Positions 35,642 through 44,139 of a DNA stretch of 64,000 bases are shown in pieces. The translations under genes were made by a program, and so were the position numbers. The notes beneath the pieces are model-generated. The model had not been told where the DNA came from, did no database searches, and worked only from the letters and a program-made list of their open reading frames with translations. Where the stretch lies: NCBI RefSeq assembly GCF_009755815.1, contig NZ_WRPK01000005.1, forward strand, positions 62,001 to 126,000, in the 5' to 3' direction. The DNA comes from Flavisphingomonas formosensis (GTDB lineage Bacteria; Pseudomonadota; Alphaproteobacteria; Sphingomonadales; Sphingomonadaceae). The first letter of the stretch is position 1; every line of letters begins with the position of its first letter.

Positions 35642-36391
35642 ATGCAACGATTGCAGGGCAAGGTCGCGGTCATCACGGGCGCCAACAGCGGAATCGGGCT
35701 GGCGATCGCCCAGCGCTTTTCTCAGGAAGGCGCCCAGGTTTTCATGACCGGCAGGCGGCAGGCGAACCTCGACGACGCGGTGCGCACGGTCGGCGGGAAC
35801 GCAGTTGGCTTCCAAGGGGACGTTTCGAACCTGGACGATCTCGACCGGCTCTATGCCGAGGTCGCCCGTCACGCAGGAAGGATCGACATCCTGTGCGCCA
35901 ACGCTGGCGGCGGCGAGTTCCGCAGGCTGGACGAAGTCACGGAAGATCATTTCGACCGAACCTTCGACAGCAACGTGAAGGGCATGGTGTTTACCGTGCA
36001 GAAGGCGCTGCCTTTGCTCTGCGACGGCGCCTCGGTGATCCTGACGGGGTCGACCGCTGGCAGCAAGGGGACGCCCGCATTCAGCGTCTACAGCGCGAGC
36101 AAGGCAGCGGTGCGGAACTTTGCGCGGAGCTGGGTGCTTGAACTCGCGCCCCGCGCCATCCGGGTCAACGTCCTCTCGCCTGGTTCGACGTCGACCGCGG
36201 GCTGGCATGGGCTCGCCTCGTCCGAAGAGGAGAATCTAACGATGCAGCGCCTGACCCGCGAGGCGACTCCGCTCGGCCGGCTGGGCGAAGCTGCCGAGAT
36301 CGCCGCCGCGGCGCTTTTCCTAGCCTCGAGCGAGAGCAGCTATGTGAACGGCAGCGAACTCTTCGTAGATGGCGGGGCGGCGCAAATCTGA
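35642..36391 (+). CDS. Short-chain dehydrogenase/reductase
   Basis: A 249-residue classical SDR. It shows the cofactor motif TGANSGIG at residues 12-19, NAG as CANAGGG, catalytic Ser in TGSTAGSKG, and YxxxK as YSASKAA. The acidic residue after beta-2 is replaced by GRR, which favours NADPH. AAAAGGA lies upstream of the ATG. It is in tandem with the alpha/beta hydrolase before it, so both may process one compound. The protein is often annotated as 3-oxoacyl-ACP reductase, but the context does not indicate fatty-acid synthesis. Confidence 0.9.
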   Translation: MQRLQGKVAVITGANSGIGLAIAQRFSQEGAQVFMTGRRQANLDDAVRTVGGNAVGFQGDVSNLDDLDRLYAEVARHAGRIDILCANAGGGEFRRLDEVTEDHFDRTFDSNVKGMVFTVQKALPLLCDGASVILTGSTAGSKGTPAFSVYSASKAAVRNFARSWVLELAPRAIRVNVLSPGSTSTAGWHGLASSEEENLTMQRLTREATPLGRLGEAAEIAAAALFLASSESSYVNGSELFVDGGAAQI

Positions 36392-36401
36392 CCCTGGCCG
36401 C

Positions 36402-37388
36402 TCAGCGACTGACAGGTGCCGCCTGCTCCACCGGAGGGAGCAGGCGGCCGCGCGCCAAGAGGTAGAGCGTACCAACAGCGACCCCGGCAACCAGCAGGTT
36501 GGCGCCGACGAAAAGGACAGGCGCGATCGTGGCGACTGCGGCGCTGCCTTCCACTCGTGACAGGCGAACCGCAGCGCCGGCAAGCGCGGTCGCCCCGAAC
36601 GAAAATGCCCAATAGGAGGCGGCGAAAGGTTGCTCGACGATCCAAGGCGCCAGGCGCAGCAACAGAAGCGCCTGAAGCAGCGCATAGCCGAGCAGCGCAT
36701 GCGCCGCCAGGTCGCTGGTGCCGCCGATCGCGAGATAGCACGCCGCACCGACCGCCGGCGGGGCGAGCTGGATCCCGAGCGCTGGCCGCAGTGAAGGTGG
36801 CATGACCGGACCCGTGTAGAGCCGGTGGAGCAACACGGACTCGATCGCGAGCCAGGAGAAGAACGCTGCGCCGAAGGCGAGCTGACCCCCAATCGGCCCA
36901 GCCGAGCGCGGCAGCCGTGGTCCCGCCGACGAAGCCGGCCGCGACGATCGGCAGATACAGGATCGGTGTCGAAGTGCCGGGTTCGCGGCCGCCACGCCAG
37001 AGCAGACCGGTTCGCCACAGACCAAAGGAGAGCGCGAAAGTTGCGCCGGCCAAAAACAAGAAGACCGCCAGAGCGTGCGAATAGGGTAGCGCGCCTTGAG
37101 CGATCAGCAGGGTTGCGACACCCGCGAGGCCGATGAAGCAGCACTGGACAGGATGGTCCGCTTCCTCCCGCGCCCGATCGGGCGCGACGATCCAGTTGCG
37201 TGCACAGAGCGTCGTGACGGTTGCCCACACAAGCGCGGCGCAAGCGAACAGGACCTCGCCGAACGCAGCAGGCAGGTGCCAGGCCGCATGTGCCGCCCGC
37301 CAGCAGTTGGCCAGGCCCCGAGACCAAGCACGATCCCGAAGAAGGCGACTGGAACGTGCGCCGCCGCCGGCGCCGATGACGTGCGCAA
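36402..37388 (-). pseudogene. TDT/SLAC1-type membrane transporter, two frameshifts at G runs
   Basis: The minus strand encodes a complete TehA/SLAC1-like (TDT) ten-helix protein if two frames are joined. It reads MRTSSAPAAAHVPVAFFGIV, then WRAAHAAWHLPAAFGEVLFA through PILYLPIVAAGFVGGTTAAA, then QLAFGAAFFSWLAIESVLLH to the end. The first shift is at a run of four G (about 37316-37319), where five would restore GLGGLANCWRAAHAAW. The second is at five G (36886-36890), where four would restore ALGWADWGQLAF. Either the gene is broken or the assembly has homopolymer errors. Confidence 0.8.
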
Positions 37389-37416
37389 GCCGCTTCTCCC
37401 TAAAACCTGCTGAAGA

Positions 37417-38340
37417 TCAGACTCCGCGATAGACCAGACGCGTGAAAAGCGCGCCGCTGATCACGCCGCCTCCCCATTGGGCGTCGAACGCCGCCGTTGG
37501 ATGCGCCGCTACGACTTGGTCGATCGACTTGCCCTGCGCCTTGAGCGCCGAGACTCTGCTGCGGATCGCCACCAGCATGTCGCGCCATTGCGTGAGATCG
37601 GTGCGATTGCCGACCGGGCCGTGACCAGGCACGAACAAAGTACGCGCGTTCGACATAGCGAGGTTGGCGTTGGCGGCGCGGATCGCACCGTCAATGCTGC
37701 CGCCGGTGACATAGTCGATGAATGGATAGACGCCATTCCAGAAGGTATCGCCGGTGGCGAGGACGTTCGCGTTGACAAAATAGACCGACACGTCGCCGTC
37801 GGTGTGCCCAGCTCGGTAGTGACGAATCCTAAGCGTCTCGCCCGCGAAGCGCATCGTCTTGTCGCCGGCGAGGATCTCATTGGGGAGAGCTCCCTTCGGA
37901 ACGGGTGTGAAGGTGTGCTCCCATTCCATGATGCGATTGGTCTGGGTCAGCCGGGCATAGGCCCTGCGACTGGCAATCACGGTGGCGCCGGCGCGGCGAA
38001 CCCAGCCATTTCCGTCCGTGTGATCCCAATGCCAGTGCGTATTGACGACATAGCGCAGCTTGCCCCGGCGGATGCTACGCAGCGCCGCCTGGATCTTGGG
38101 CTGCGACACCGCAATGCCGGCGTCGACCATCAACAGGCCCGCAGGACCGGACAGGACCGTGATCTCTCCGCCCGAGCCATCGAGCATGGATACGTTCCCG
38201 CGAACATGGTGAACCGTGACCGGGCTGGCGGCGGCGGCAGCATTGATGTCCGAATAGGGGCTCGCGCCTGCGGGCGCAGCCGCGAGTGCGCCAACCGCCG
38301 CAATGGCAATGGCGACGCGAGACCGGTGACGGATCGTCAT
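37417..38340 (-). CDS. Exported metallo-beta-lactamase-fold hydrolase
   Basis: A 307-residue protein with signal peptide ending near PAGASP. The MBL zinc motif is THWHWDHTDGNG, with further ligands in RAGHTDGDVSVYF and the C-terminal FVPGHGP. The start at 38340 (MTIRHRSR) fits the signal peptide; the longer frame to 38373 is less likely. It acts in the periplasm or beyond. The fold covers beta-lactamases, lactonases and other hydrolases, and the sequence alone does not choose between them. Surrounding genes encode other exported hydrolases. Confidence 0.87.
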   Translation of the reverse strand: MTIRHRSRVAIAIAAVGALAAAPAGASPYSDINAAAAASPVTVHHVRGNVSMLDGSGGEITVLSGPAGLLMVDAGIAVSQPKIQAALRSIRRGKLRYVVNTHWHWDHTDGNGWVRRAGATVIASRRAYARLTQTNRIMEWEHTFTPVPKGALPNEILAGDKTMRFAGETLRIRHYRAGHTDGDVSVYFVNANVLATGDTFWNGVYPFIDYVTGGSIDGAIRAANANLAMSNARTLFVPGHGPVGNRTDLTQWRDMLVAIRSRVSALKAQGKSIDQVVAAHPTAAFDAQWGGGVISGALFTRLVYRGV

Positions 38341-38445
38341 CGACTTCCTCCTCAGGGTGTGAGCGTGCCCCAATGGACCGATGCTGGATGGAATGGTGGC
38401 GCCGCACCGGACGGGGGGGCAGATCCGGTGCGGCGCAGAACGACG

Positions 38446-39429
38446 TCAGGTCCTGAGGAAGGCCAGCAAATCGCTGATGACTTCCTCCCGGTGGGTCGCG
38501 GGGAGGCCGTGCGGGGCACCCGGGTAGACCTTGAGCGTCGCGTCCTTGATCAGCTTGACGGATTTGCGCGCGGCATCGTCGATCGGGACGATCTGATCGT
38601 CATCGCCATGGATCAGTAGCGTGGGGATCTCGAACTTCTTGAGGTCCTCGTGAAAGAGAGTTTCGGAGAATTGCTTGATGCAGTCGTGCGCGCCCTTGAG
38701 GCCGGCCATCATCGATTGCTGCCAGAAGGCATCCTTCACGCCTTGCGAGACCTTGGCCCCGGGTCGATTGGCGCCGTAGAAGGGCTCCGCGAGGTCGCGA
38801 TAGAATTGCGATCGGTCGGCGAGCAGATCCCGGCGCAAGCCGTCGAACACCTCGATCGGCAGGCCGTCGGGATTGGCCGCCGTCTTGAGCATGGTCGGCG
38901 GGATCGCCGAGACCAACACCGCGCGCTTGACGCGGGAGCAGCCATGACGACCGATATACCGGGTCACCTCGCCCCCACCCGTCGAATGCCCGACATGCGT
39001 CACATCGTGAACGTCGAGAGCCTGGACAAGCGCCGCGAGATCGTCGGCATAGGTGTCCATGTCATTGCCGTTCCAGGCCTGGCTGGAACGACCATGGCCA
39101 CGGCGGTCGTGCGCAATCACCCGGTACCCGTTCGAGGCAAGCGCGAAGAGCTGGTCCTCCCAGGCGTCTGCATTGAGCGGCCACCCATGTGAGAACATGA
39201 CGACGGGGCCGGTTCCCCAGTCCTTGTAGAAGATCTCGGCGCCGTCCTTGGTCGTGATGAAGCTCATGCTCTTGCCTTTCCGCGGGAGGGGACGCGGCGT
39301 CGCCGCGTGGATGACCGGCGAGGCGCTCGCCGGAAGATCGAAGCCAGAGGCGGCGACGAGCCCGGCGGCCATCGCTGATCCCAATAGGTGGCGTCGCGTC
39401 AGCATGGGATCGGTCTGGTCCGGGCACAT
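38446..39429 (-). CDS. Tat-exported alpha/beta hydrolase (non-haem chloroperoxidase-like)
   Basis: A 327-residue protein. The N-terminus has a twin-arginine signal, [19 protein letters not shown]. The mature part resembles cofactor-free haloperoxidases/esterases: [29 protein letters not shown], nucleophile elbow GHSTGGGE, acid in [10 protein letters not shown] and His in YPGAPHGLP. The start at 39429 was chosen because it places the twin arginines at residues 12-13; longer frames lack sense. Perhydrolase, esterase or lactonase activity are all possible. Confidence 0.87.
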   Translation of the reverse strand: MCPDQTDPMLTRRHLLGSAMAAGLVAASGFDLPASASPVIHAATPRPLPRKGKSMSFITTKDGAEIFYKDWGTGPVVMFSHGWPLNADAWEDQLFALASNGYRVIAHDRRGHGRSSQAWNGNDMDTYADDLAALVQALDVHDVTHVGHSTGGGEVTRYIGRHGCSRVKRAVLVSAIPPTMLKTAANPDGLPIEVFDGLRRDLLADRSQFYRDLAEPFYGANRPGAKVSQGVKDAFWQQSMMAGLKGAHDCIKQFSETLFHEDLKKFEIPTLLIHGDDDQIVPIDDAARKSVKLIKDATLKVYPGAPHGLPATHREEVISDLLAFLRT

Positions 39430-39745
39430 TCGCTGGTCCTTCGGGGTTGGATGAGCGCCGTAGATCGTCAGCGATCCTGGGCCTTGTCCTGCCGAGAATA
39501 GGCTTGACGCCGAGACTGTCCGAGCAAGTTGCCGTGAACCTGAGTGAGAAGCTGCAAGTCGTCCCAACTGGCTGCGGGTGCGGCGCCCATCGTTGAGCGT
39601 CATCTCATCACATCTCACGGCGCTTTGCCGCGCCTCACGCGCCCGCGCGACCCATGAGACTTATGCAGACTTGTCTCTCAGCAGAGAGGACAGCGCGCCA
39701 CGGCGTCGCTTCACGATCACGCCAGCAGCAGGAGGGGGGACGCCC

Positions 39746-40591
39746 ATGCCGATCGTAAATCCCAATTCTGGCGGCGCGGAACGCCGCGTCGAACCCGATG
39801 GGATTGCGGATGGCCCGATGATGCGGAACCTCGCCGGCGCCACCCCGACCGACGAGGCTGAGGAAATGAGGCGTTTAGCAAATCTCGGCCTGATGTCGGT
39901 GGAGGTCGCGCACGATCTGGGCAACCTCATCCAGGTGATCGGGAGCGCGCTGCGGCTGATCGACCGAAGCTTGAAGGAGCCGACCGGCCTCGATATCGGC
40001 TATTGCTGCGCGGGCGCCCTCCTCGCCCTCGACCAGGCGACCGAGCTTCGTCACCAGCTCCTCGAGTTCACCAAGTCGCCGGGTGCACCGCCGGAACCCG
40101 TCGAGCTCAGGTCCGCCGTCGCCGGCTTCAGCAACCTCGTCATGCTCACTGCGGGGAGCGATATCATCGTTGACTTCTTCGCCGACGATAGCGGCGTGAC
40201 AGTGGCGTGCGACGAGCGTGATTTGAAGAGCGCCGTGCTCAATTTGGTCGCCAACGCCAGGAATGCGATGTCAGAGGGAGGGCGTCTCACAATCGCAATA
40301 TCGTGCGAGGACGATTTGGCCGCAGCGAAGATTCCGTCTGCGCAAAATTCGGCGATCCTGCGGGTCTCCGACACCGGCTGCGGCATGTCGGCCGATACCT
40401 TGACGCGGGTGTTCGAGCCCTTTTTCACGACGCGCGACGGCCGCGGTGGGACTGGGATCGGGTTGGCCATGGTGAGCCGCTTCGTTCATCGGCTGGGCGG
40501 ATCTGCCCACATCGAGAGCGAGATCGGCAAAGGCACGACGGTGACTTTGCGGCTTCCGGCGGCCGGGCCGCGATCACTGGCCCACGCTTGA
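39746..40591 (+). CDS. Small soluble histidine kinase without a sensor domain
   Basis: A 281-residue kinase. The phosphoacceptor helix is SVEVAHDLGNLIQVIGSAL with His56. The ATPase domain has the N box NLVANARNAM, G1 DTGCGM and G2 GRGGTGIGLAMV. Only about 40 residues precede the His box, with no membrane segment or PAS domain, and no response-regulator gene is adjacent. GGAGGGGGG lies upstream of the ATG. Its input presumably comes from a partner protein. The closest style is that of blue-light or ATP-binding hybrid kinase cores, but the partner cannot be named. Confidence 0.85.
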   Translation: MPIVNPNSGGAERRVEPDGIADGPMMRNLAGATPTDEAEEMRRLANLGLMSVEVAHDLGNLIQVIGSALRLIDRSLKEPTGLDIGYCCAGALLALDQATELRHQLLEFTKSPGAPPEPVELRSAVAGFSNLVMLTAGSDIIVDFFADDSGVTVACDERDLKSAVLNLVANARNAMSEGGRLTIAISCEDDLAAAKIPSAQNSAILRVSDTGCGMSADTLTRVFEPFFTTRDGRGGTGIGLAMVSRFVHRLGGSAHIESEIGKGTTVTLRLPAAGPRSLAHA

Positions 40592-40692
40592 TCACGGTTT
40601 CTCGCGATCAATCACGCGATTTTCGCAGCGATCCGTCGTCTCATGCGCGCGACCGACGGCTCCCTTTCGCCGCAAAACTCTGGAGAACGACG

Positions 40693-41478
40693 ATGCGCAA
40701 AATGAAACTTGTGGCCGCCGCGTTTGGATTGCTGAACCTCGCGGCGGCGTCCGCGCAGACTGCGCCAGCGCCAAGGGCGACGACGATCGTGCTTGTTCAC
40801 GGCGCGTTCGCGGGTTCATCGAGCTGGAACCGCGTCATCACCGATCTCCATGCCGACGGCTATTCGGTGGTCGCCGCTGCGGTGCCGCTGCGCAGCCTGA
40901 AAAGCGATGCCGCTTATGTCGCGAGCTTGGCGGCGAGCATCCCCGGGCCTGTCGTGCTGGTCGGCCATTCCTATGGCGGTGAAGTCATCTCCGCCGCCGC
41001 GGTCGGGCGACCTAACGTCAAGGCTTTGGTGTTCGTCTCCGGATTGGCCCCCGATATCGGCGAAAGCGCAGCGAGCCTCGGCGCTCGTTTTCCAACGGGT
41101 ACGCTCGCTACGGCACTCGCGCCGCCGGTACCGCTCGCGGACGGCACCACCGACCTCTACATCCTCCAGTCACGCTACTGGAAACAGTTTGCCGCAGACG
41201 TCCCCGAGGAAGAAGCCAGTCAGATGGCGTCAACTCAACGCCCCGTCTCCGGCACTGCGCTTGGCGAGCCGGCCGCTGCGCAGTCGTGGCGGACTTTGCC
41301 GTCGTGGTTCATCTGGGGCTCGCTCGATCGCAACATTCCGGCCGCGCTCCATGCCTTCATGGCGAAGCGCGCCGGAGCTCGCGCGGCAATCGAAGTGCCC
41401 GGCGCCTCGCACGTGGTTATGATCTCGCACCACCGCGCGGTCGCCGATCTCGTCGAACAGGCGGCCGCCGCGGAATGA
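40693..41478 (+). CDS. Exported alpha/beta hydrolase (esterase-like)
   Basis: A 261-residue protein with signal peptide MRKMKLVAAAFGLLNLAAAS cleaved near SAQ. The hydrolase core has LVHGAFAGSSSWNRVI, nucleophile elbow GHSYGGE, an Asp in WGSLDRNIP and His in PGASHVVMISH. CTGGAGAACG precedes the ATG. This form is frequent among small exported alpha/beta hydrolases with salicylate-esterase-like cores. It sits between a histidine kinase and a winged-helix regulator. The substrate is unknown. Confidence 0.86.
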   Translation: MRKMKLVAAAFGLLNLAAASAQTAPAPRATTIVLVHGAFAGSSSWNRVITDLHADGYSVVAAAVPLRSLKSDAAYVASLAASIPGPVVLVGHSYGGEVISAAAVGRPNVKALVFVSGLAPDIGESAASLGARFPTGTLATALAPPVPLADGTTDLYILQSRYWKQFAADVPEEEASQMASTQRPVSGTALGEPAAAQSWRTLPSWFIWGSLDRNIPAALHAFMAKRAGARAAIEVPGASHVVMISHHRAVADLVEQAAAAE

Positions 41479-41528
41479 GCCGAGCGGATAGAGGATCACC
41501 GGCGCACCCGCGACGGCTCTCTGGCGCA

Positions 41529-42206
41529 TCATGCAGTTCTGCCGACTTCCGCCTGCGAACGCGAAGAGGATAGCGCGCGCAGACCAGGCGGGAGCCGGTT
41601 CGTTACCGGCACCTGATGCGATCCCAACGCGCTCAGAAATCCTTCGAGGGAGCCATAGGAGGCAACCAGCAGGGCAACCGAGTGCAAGAGCTCCTCTAGC
41701 AACGCCGCGGGCGTGCCGGGCGCAGCCGTCTCAGCCCTCGCCGGATCGATCCCGGTGGCAAGCGGCGTCTCACTGGCCCCGTCGTTGTTCAACCGCACCG
41801 GGTTCGCGCTCGCGTCCGCCGCGAGGAGGTAGCCGCGCCCAGGCACCGTCTTGATCAGATCTGCGTCTGGACCCAGGGCGCGGCGCAATGCCGCTACCTG
41901 GAAGCGCAGGTTGCTTTCCTCCAGAAACGTCGCCGGCCAGACATAGTCGGTTATCTTGTTCTTGGGCGTCACGGTTCCCCGGTTGCGCAGCAGGATCACC
42001 AGTAGATCGAAAGCGCGTCCGCCGATGCAGACCGGGTGGCCGTTGCGCAGCAGCGTGCGCGAAGCGGGGAATAGCGTGTAGGCTCGAAAGCTGAGAACCT
42101 CGTTGCCTGTTGCCACCGCAGTCGGTGTGCGGGCAAGTACGGCCATGCGCGGCGCGGCATCAATCGTGTCATCCGCGACCACATCTCCGTGCTGTTGCTC
42201 AAGCAT
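41529..42206 (-). CDS. Winged-helix transcriptional regulator (OmpR-type DNA-binding domain)
   Basis: A 225-residue protein with an OmpR/CadC-type winged helix in the N-terminal half: CIGGRAFDLLVILLRNRGTV, NLRFQVAALRRALG and TVPGRGYLL. The C-terminal part is a low-complexity helical tail without receiver or clear membrane segment. The start at 42206 has a GGGGG site eight bases upstream; an ATG at 42233 is the alternative. It diverges from the sigma-factor operon and may control it or the hydrolase cluster. CadC-like one-component regulators are the closest style. Confidence 0.82.
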   Translation of the reverse strand: MLEQQHGDVVADDTIDAAPRMAVLARTPTAVATGNEVLSFRAYTLFPASRTLLRNGHPVCIGGRAFDLLVILLRNRGTVTPKNKITDYVWPATFLEESNLRFQVAALRRALGPDADLIKTVPGRGYLLAADASANPVRLNNDGASETPLATGIDPARAETAAPGTPAALLEELLHSVALLVASYGSLEGFLSALGSHQVPVTNRLPPGLRALSSSRSQAEVGRTA

Positions 42207-42488
42207 GATCGAAGCCCCCTTGCGAGAATGCATCCGTGTGTCACCATCGGCCCGTGCGAGCGGTGGCCGCATGCCGATCAGGTGCTCAGTTGCAGGGACG
42301 CACGCTCGCGGCAAAGCCGCACGCTGGATTACAGCGGGAGCAAAATTCCTTCGGCGCCTGTGGGTTTGACTGATCTTTGCGTCTTTCCCCAACGAGTGCA
42401 CCCAGAACAGGTCCGAGCATCGATGCCATTGGAGCGGTATCCCGTTCCCAAACTAGATCAACTCCCGGCAATGGGTCATTCTCCGTCA

Positions 42489-43010
42489 ATGAACCAGCCC
42501 GGAGATCATGGCGATGACGTCCTCCTCATAGAGGCTTTCCAGTTCCGGGCCGCGCTCGTTCATTATTTCAGGCGAAAACATGCTGATACAACCGAGCTCG
42601 AAGATCTCGCTCAGGAGGTATTCGTGCGGATCGCCGGAAGGCAGTCGACAGAGCGAGTCGCCAATGTCGGCGCTTATGTGTTCCAGACAGCGGCCAGCGT
42701 GCTCAGCGATCGCCACCGCCGGCGAACCGTGCGGCATGCCGATGATCACATCGTCTTCGACAGTGCCCAACATGATGAGGCCGATCTCGACCCTTCCCGG
42801 ATCGTGGAGGGACAGCAAGACCTTCGCGCCGTCATCGCGTTACTGCACGCTCTGCCCGAACGAACTCGCACCATCTTCCTGCTTCGCCGCCTTGACGGCC
42901 AACCCTATGCCGACATCGCCGTTCAAATGGGTCTTTCGGTGAGCGCGGTCGAAAAGCACATGCTGCGCGCGACGCGCCATCTGCTGTCCTTCAATCCGGA
43001 GGTGCGGTGA
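42489..43010 (+). CDS. ECF sigma factor (FecI type)
   Basis: A 173-residue RNA polymerase sigma factor with region 2 (ELEDLAQEVFVRIAGRQS) and region 4 (IALLHALPERTRTIFLLRRL; YADIAVQMGLSVSAVEKHML). The architecture is FecI-like. Upstream in-frame Met codons at 42423 and 42471 are possible starts, but the one at 42489 gives the usual length. The gene is followed with overlapping codons by fecR, then by a TonB receptor with an STN domain, so it should respond to receptor occupancy. Confidence 0.9.
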   Translation: MNQPGDHGDDVLLIEAFQFRAALVHYFRRKHADTTELEDLAQEVFVRIAGRQSTERVANVGAYVFQTAASVLSDRHRRRTVRHADDHIVFDSAQHDEADLDPSRIVEGQQDLRAVIALLHALPERTRTIFLLRRLDGQPYADIAVQMGLSVSAVEKHMLRATRHLLSFNPEVR

Positions 43011-44044
43011 TGGTACGCGCAGTGATCACACTCGAGGAGGTGCTTGCCAAATCGCCTGCCGACGCCGCCGCCTTCTGGCTGGTTCGGCAGGATGGTGGCG
43101 AGAGCGAGCATGACGACCTGGTCTTCGAGCAATGGCTGCAAGCCGATCCCGCGCATGGCCGGGAGTGGGCCCGCGCATGCGAGGCTTGGGAAGGTGTCGC
43201 GGCGCTGGACGCCGAGGAGATGGACGAGCTGCGCAAATCATCGTCGCGAAGCGCCTGGTGGCGCGATTGGCGCAGCGCTGCCGCAGCATCGATCGCAGCC
43301 ATTGCGATCGGCTGCGGCGCCCTCCTCTGGACACCGTATTTCGTCGAGCAGCCCGATACTCAGATCGCATCCCTGAACGACCCTGGCTCGCGGTTGCGAA
43401 AGCTCGCTACACTGACAGGAGAGCGTCGCTCCTTCACCCTTGAGGACAGGAGCGTCGTGACCCTCAATACCGGCAGCACGCTGCTGGTGCGGTTCGGACC
43501 AGCGGAACGGAGGATCACGCTCGTTCGCGGCCAAGTCTATTTCGACGTGGCGCATGATGCGGCGAAGCCCTTTATCGTCGAGAGCGCCGGCAGCACGATA
43601 ACCGCGACCGGCACCCATTTCGAGGTCGAGACTGGGGACGAGAGCATGCGCGTGATCCTCGTCGAAGGGCGCGTCCAAGTCGTCGCACCCTGGGCCGGCA
43701 AGGCGAAACCGATCGATCTTTTGCCAGGCCAGCAGCTTCTTGCCAGCCGGTCCGGCGTGACGGTCGGAAAGGCGGATCTAGCCAGCGTGAGCGAATGGCA
43801 GAACGGACTGGTTTCCTTCCGCGACACGCCGCTTTCGCAAGCCGTGCTGGAACTCAATCGTTATTCCACCGGCAAGCACCTGCTTATCCGCGATCCCAAG
43901 GTCGCGGCAATACGGATCAGCGGATCGTTCCATACCGGCGACCTGCGGCGGTTCGCGCGCACGATCGCGGAAATCTATCCCGTCCGCGCCGTCGAGAGCG
44001 CGAACGTCATCGAACTGGTTTCGAGGGGAAGGCCGCTCCGCTGA
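43010..44044 (+). CDS. FecR-family anti-sigma regulator
   Basis: A 344-residue inner-membrane anti-sigma factor. The N-terminal DUF4880 region contains WLVRQDGGESEHDD and FEQWLQADPAHGREW. A membrane segment lies near residues 89-107. The periplasmic FecR domain has RRSFTLEDRSVVTLNTGS and TGTHFEVE, and a C-terminal STN-like end follows. The ATG at 43010 has GGAGG eight bases upstream and overlaps the sigma stop by one base. It holds the sigma factor and receives the signal from the TonB receptor's STN domain. Confidence 0.93.
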   Translation: MVRAVITLEEVLAKSPADAAAFWLVRQDGGESEHDDLVFEQWLQADPAHGREWARACEAWEGVAALDAEEMDELRKSSSRSAWWRDWRSAAAASIAAIAIGCGALLWTPYFVEQPDTQIASLNDPGSRLRKLATLTGERRSFTLEDRSVVTLNTGSTLLVRFGPAERRITLVRGQVYFDVAHDAAKPFIVESAGSTITATGTHFEVETGDESMRVILVEGRVQVVAPWAGKAKPIDLLPGQQLLASRSGVTVGKADLASVSEWQNGLVSFRDTPLSQAVLELNRYSTGKHLLIRDPKVAAIRISGSFHTGDLRRFARTIAEIYPVRAVESANVIELVSRGRPLR

Positions 44045-44139
44045 ACCGAGGGCATGCACCGGAGCATTGCACCGTCCCCGTACAGACAGATCGCATCCGA
44101 AATGGTAAGGAAAGCGATGCGCGGCGGGGGTGTTTTCCG

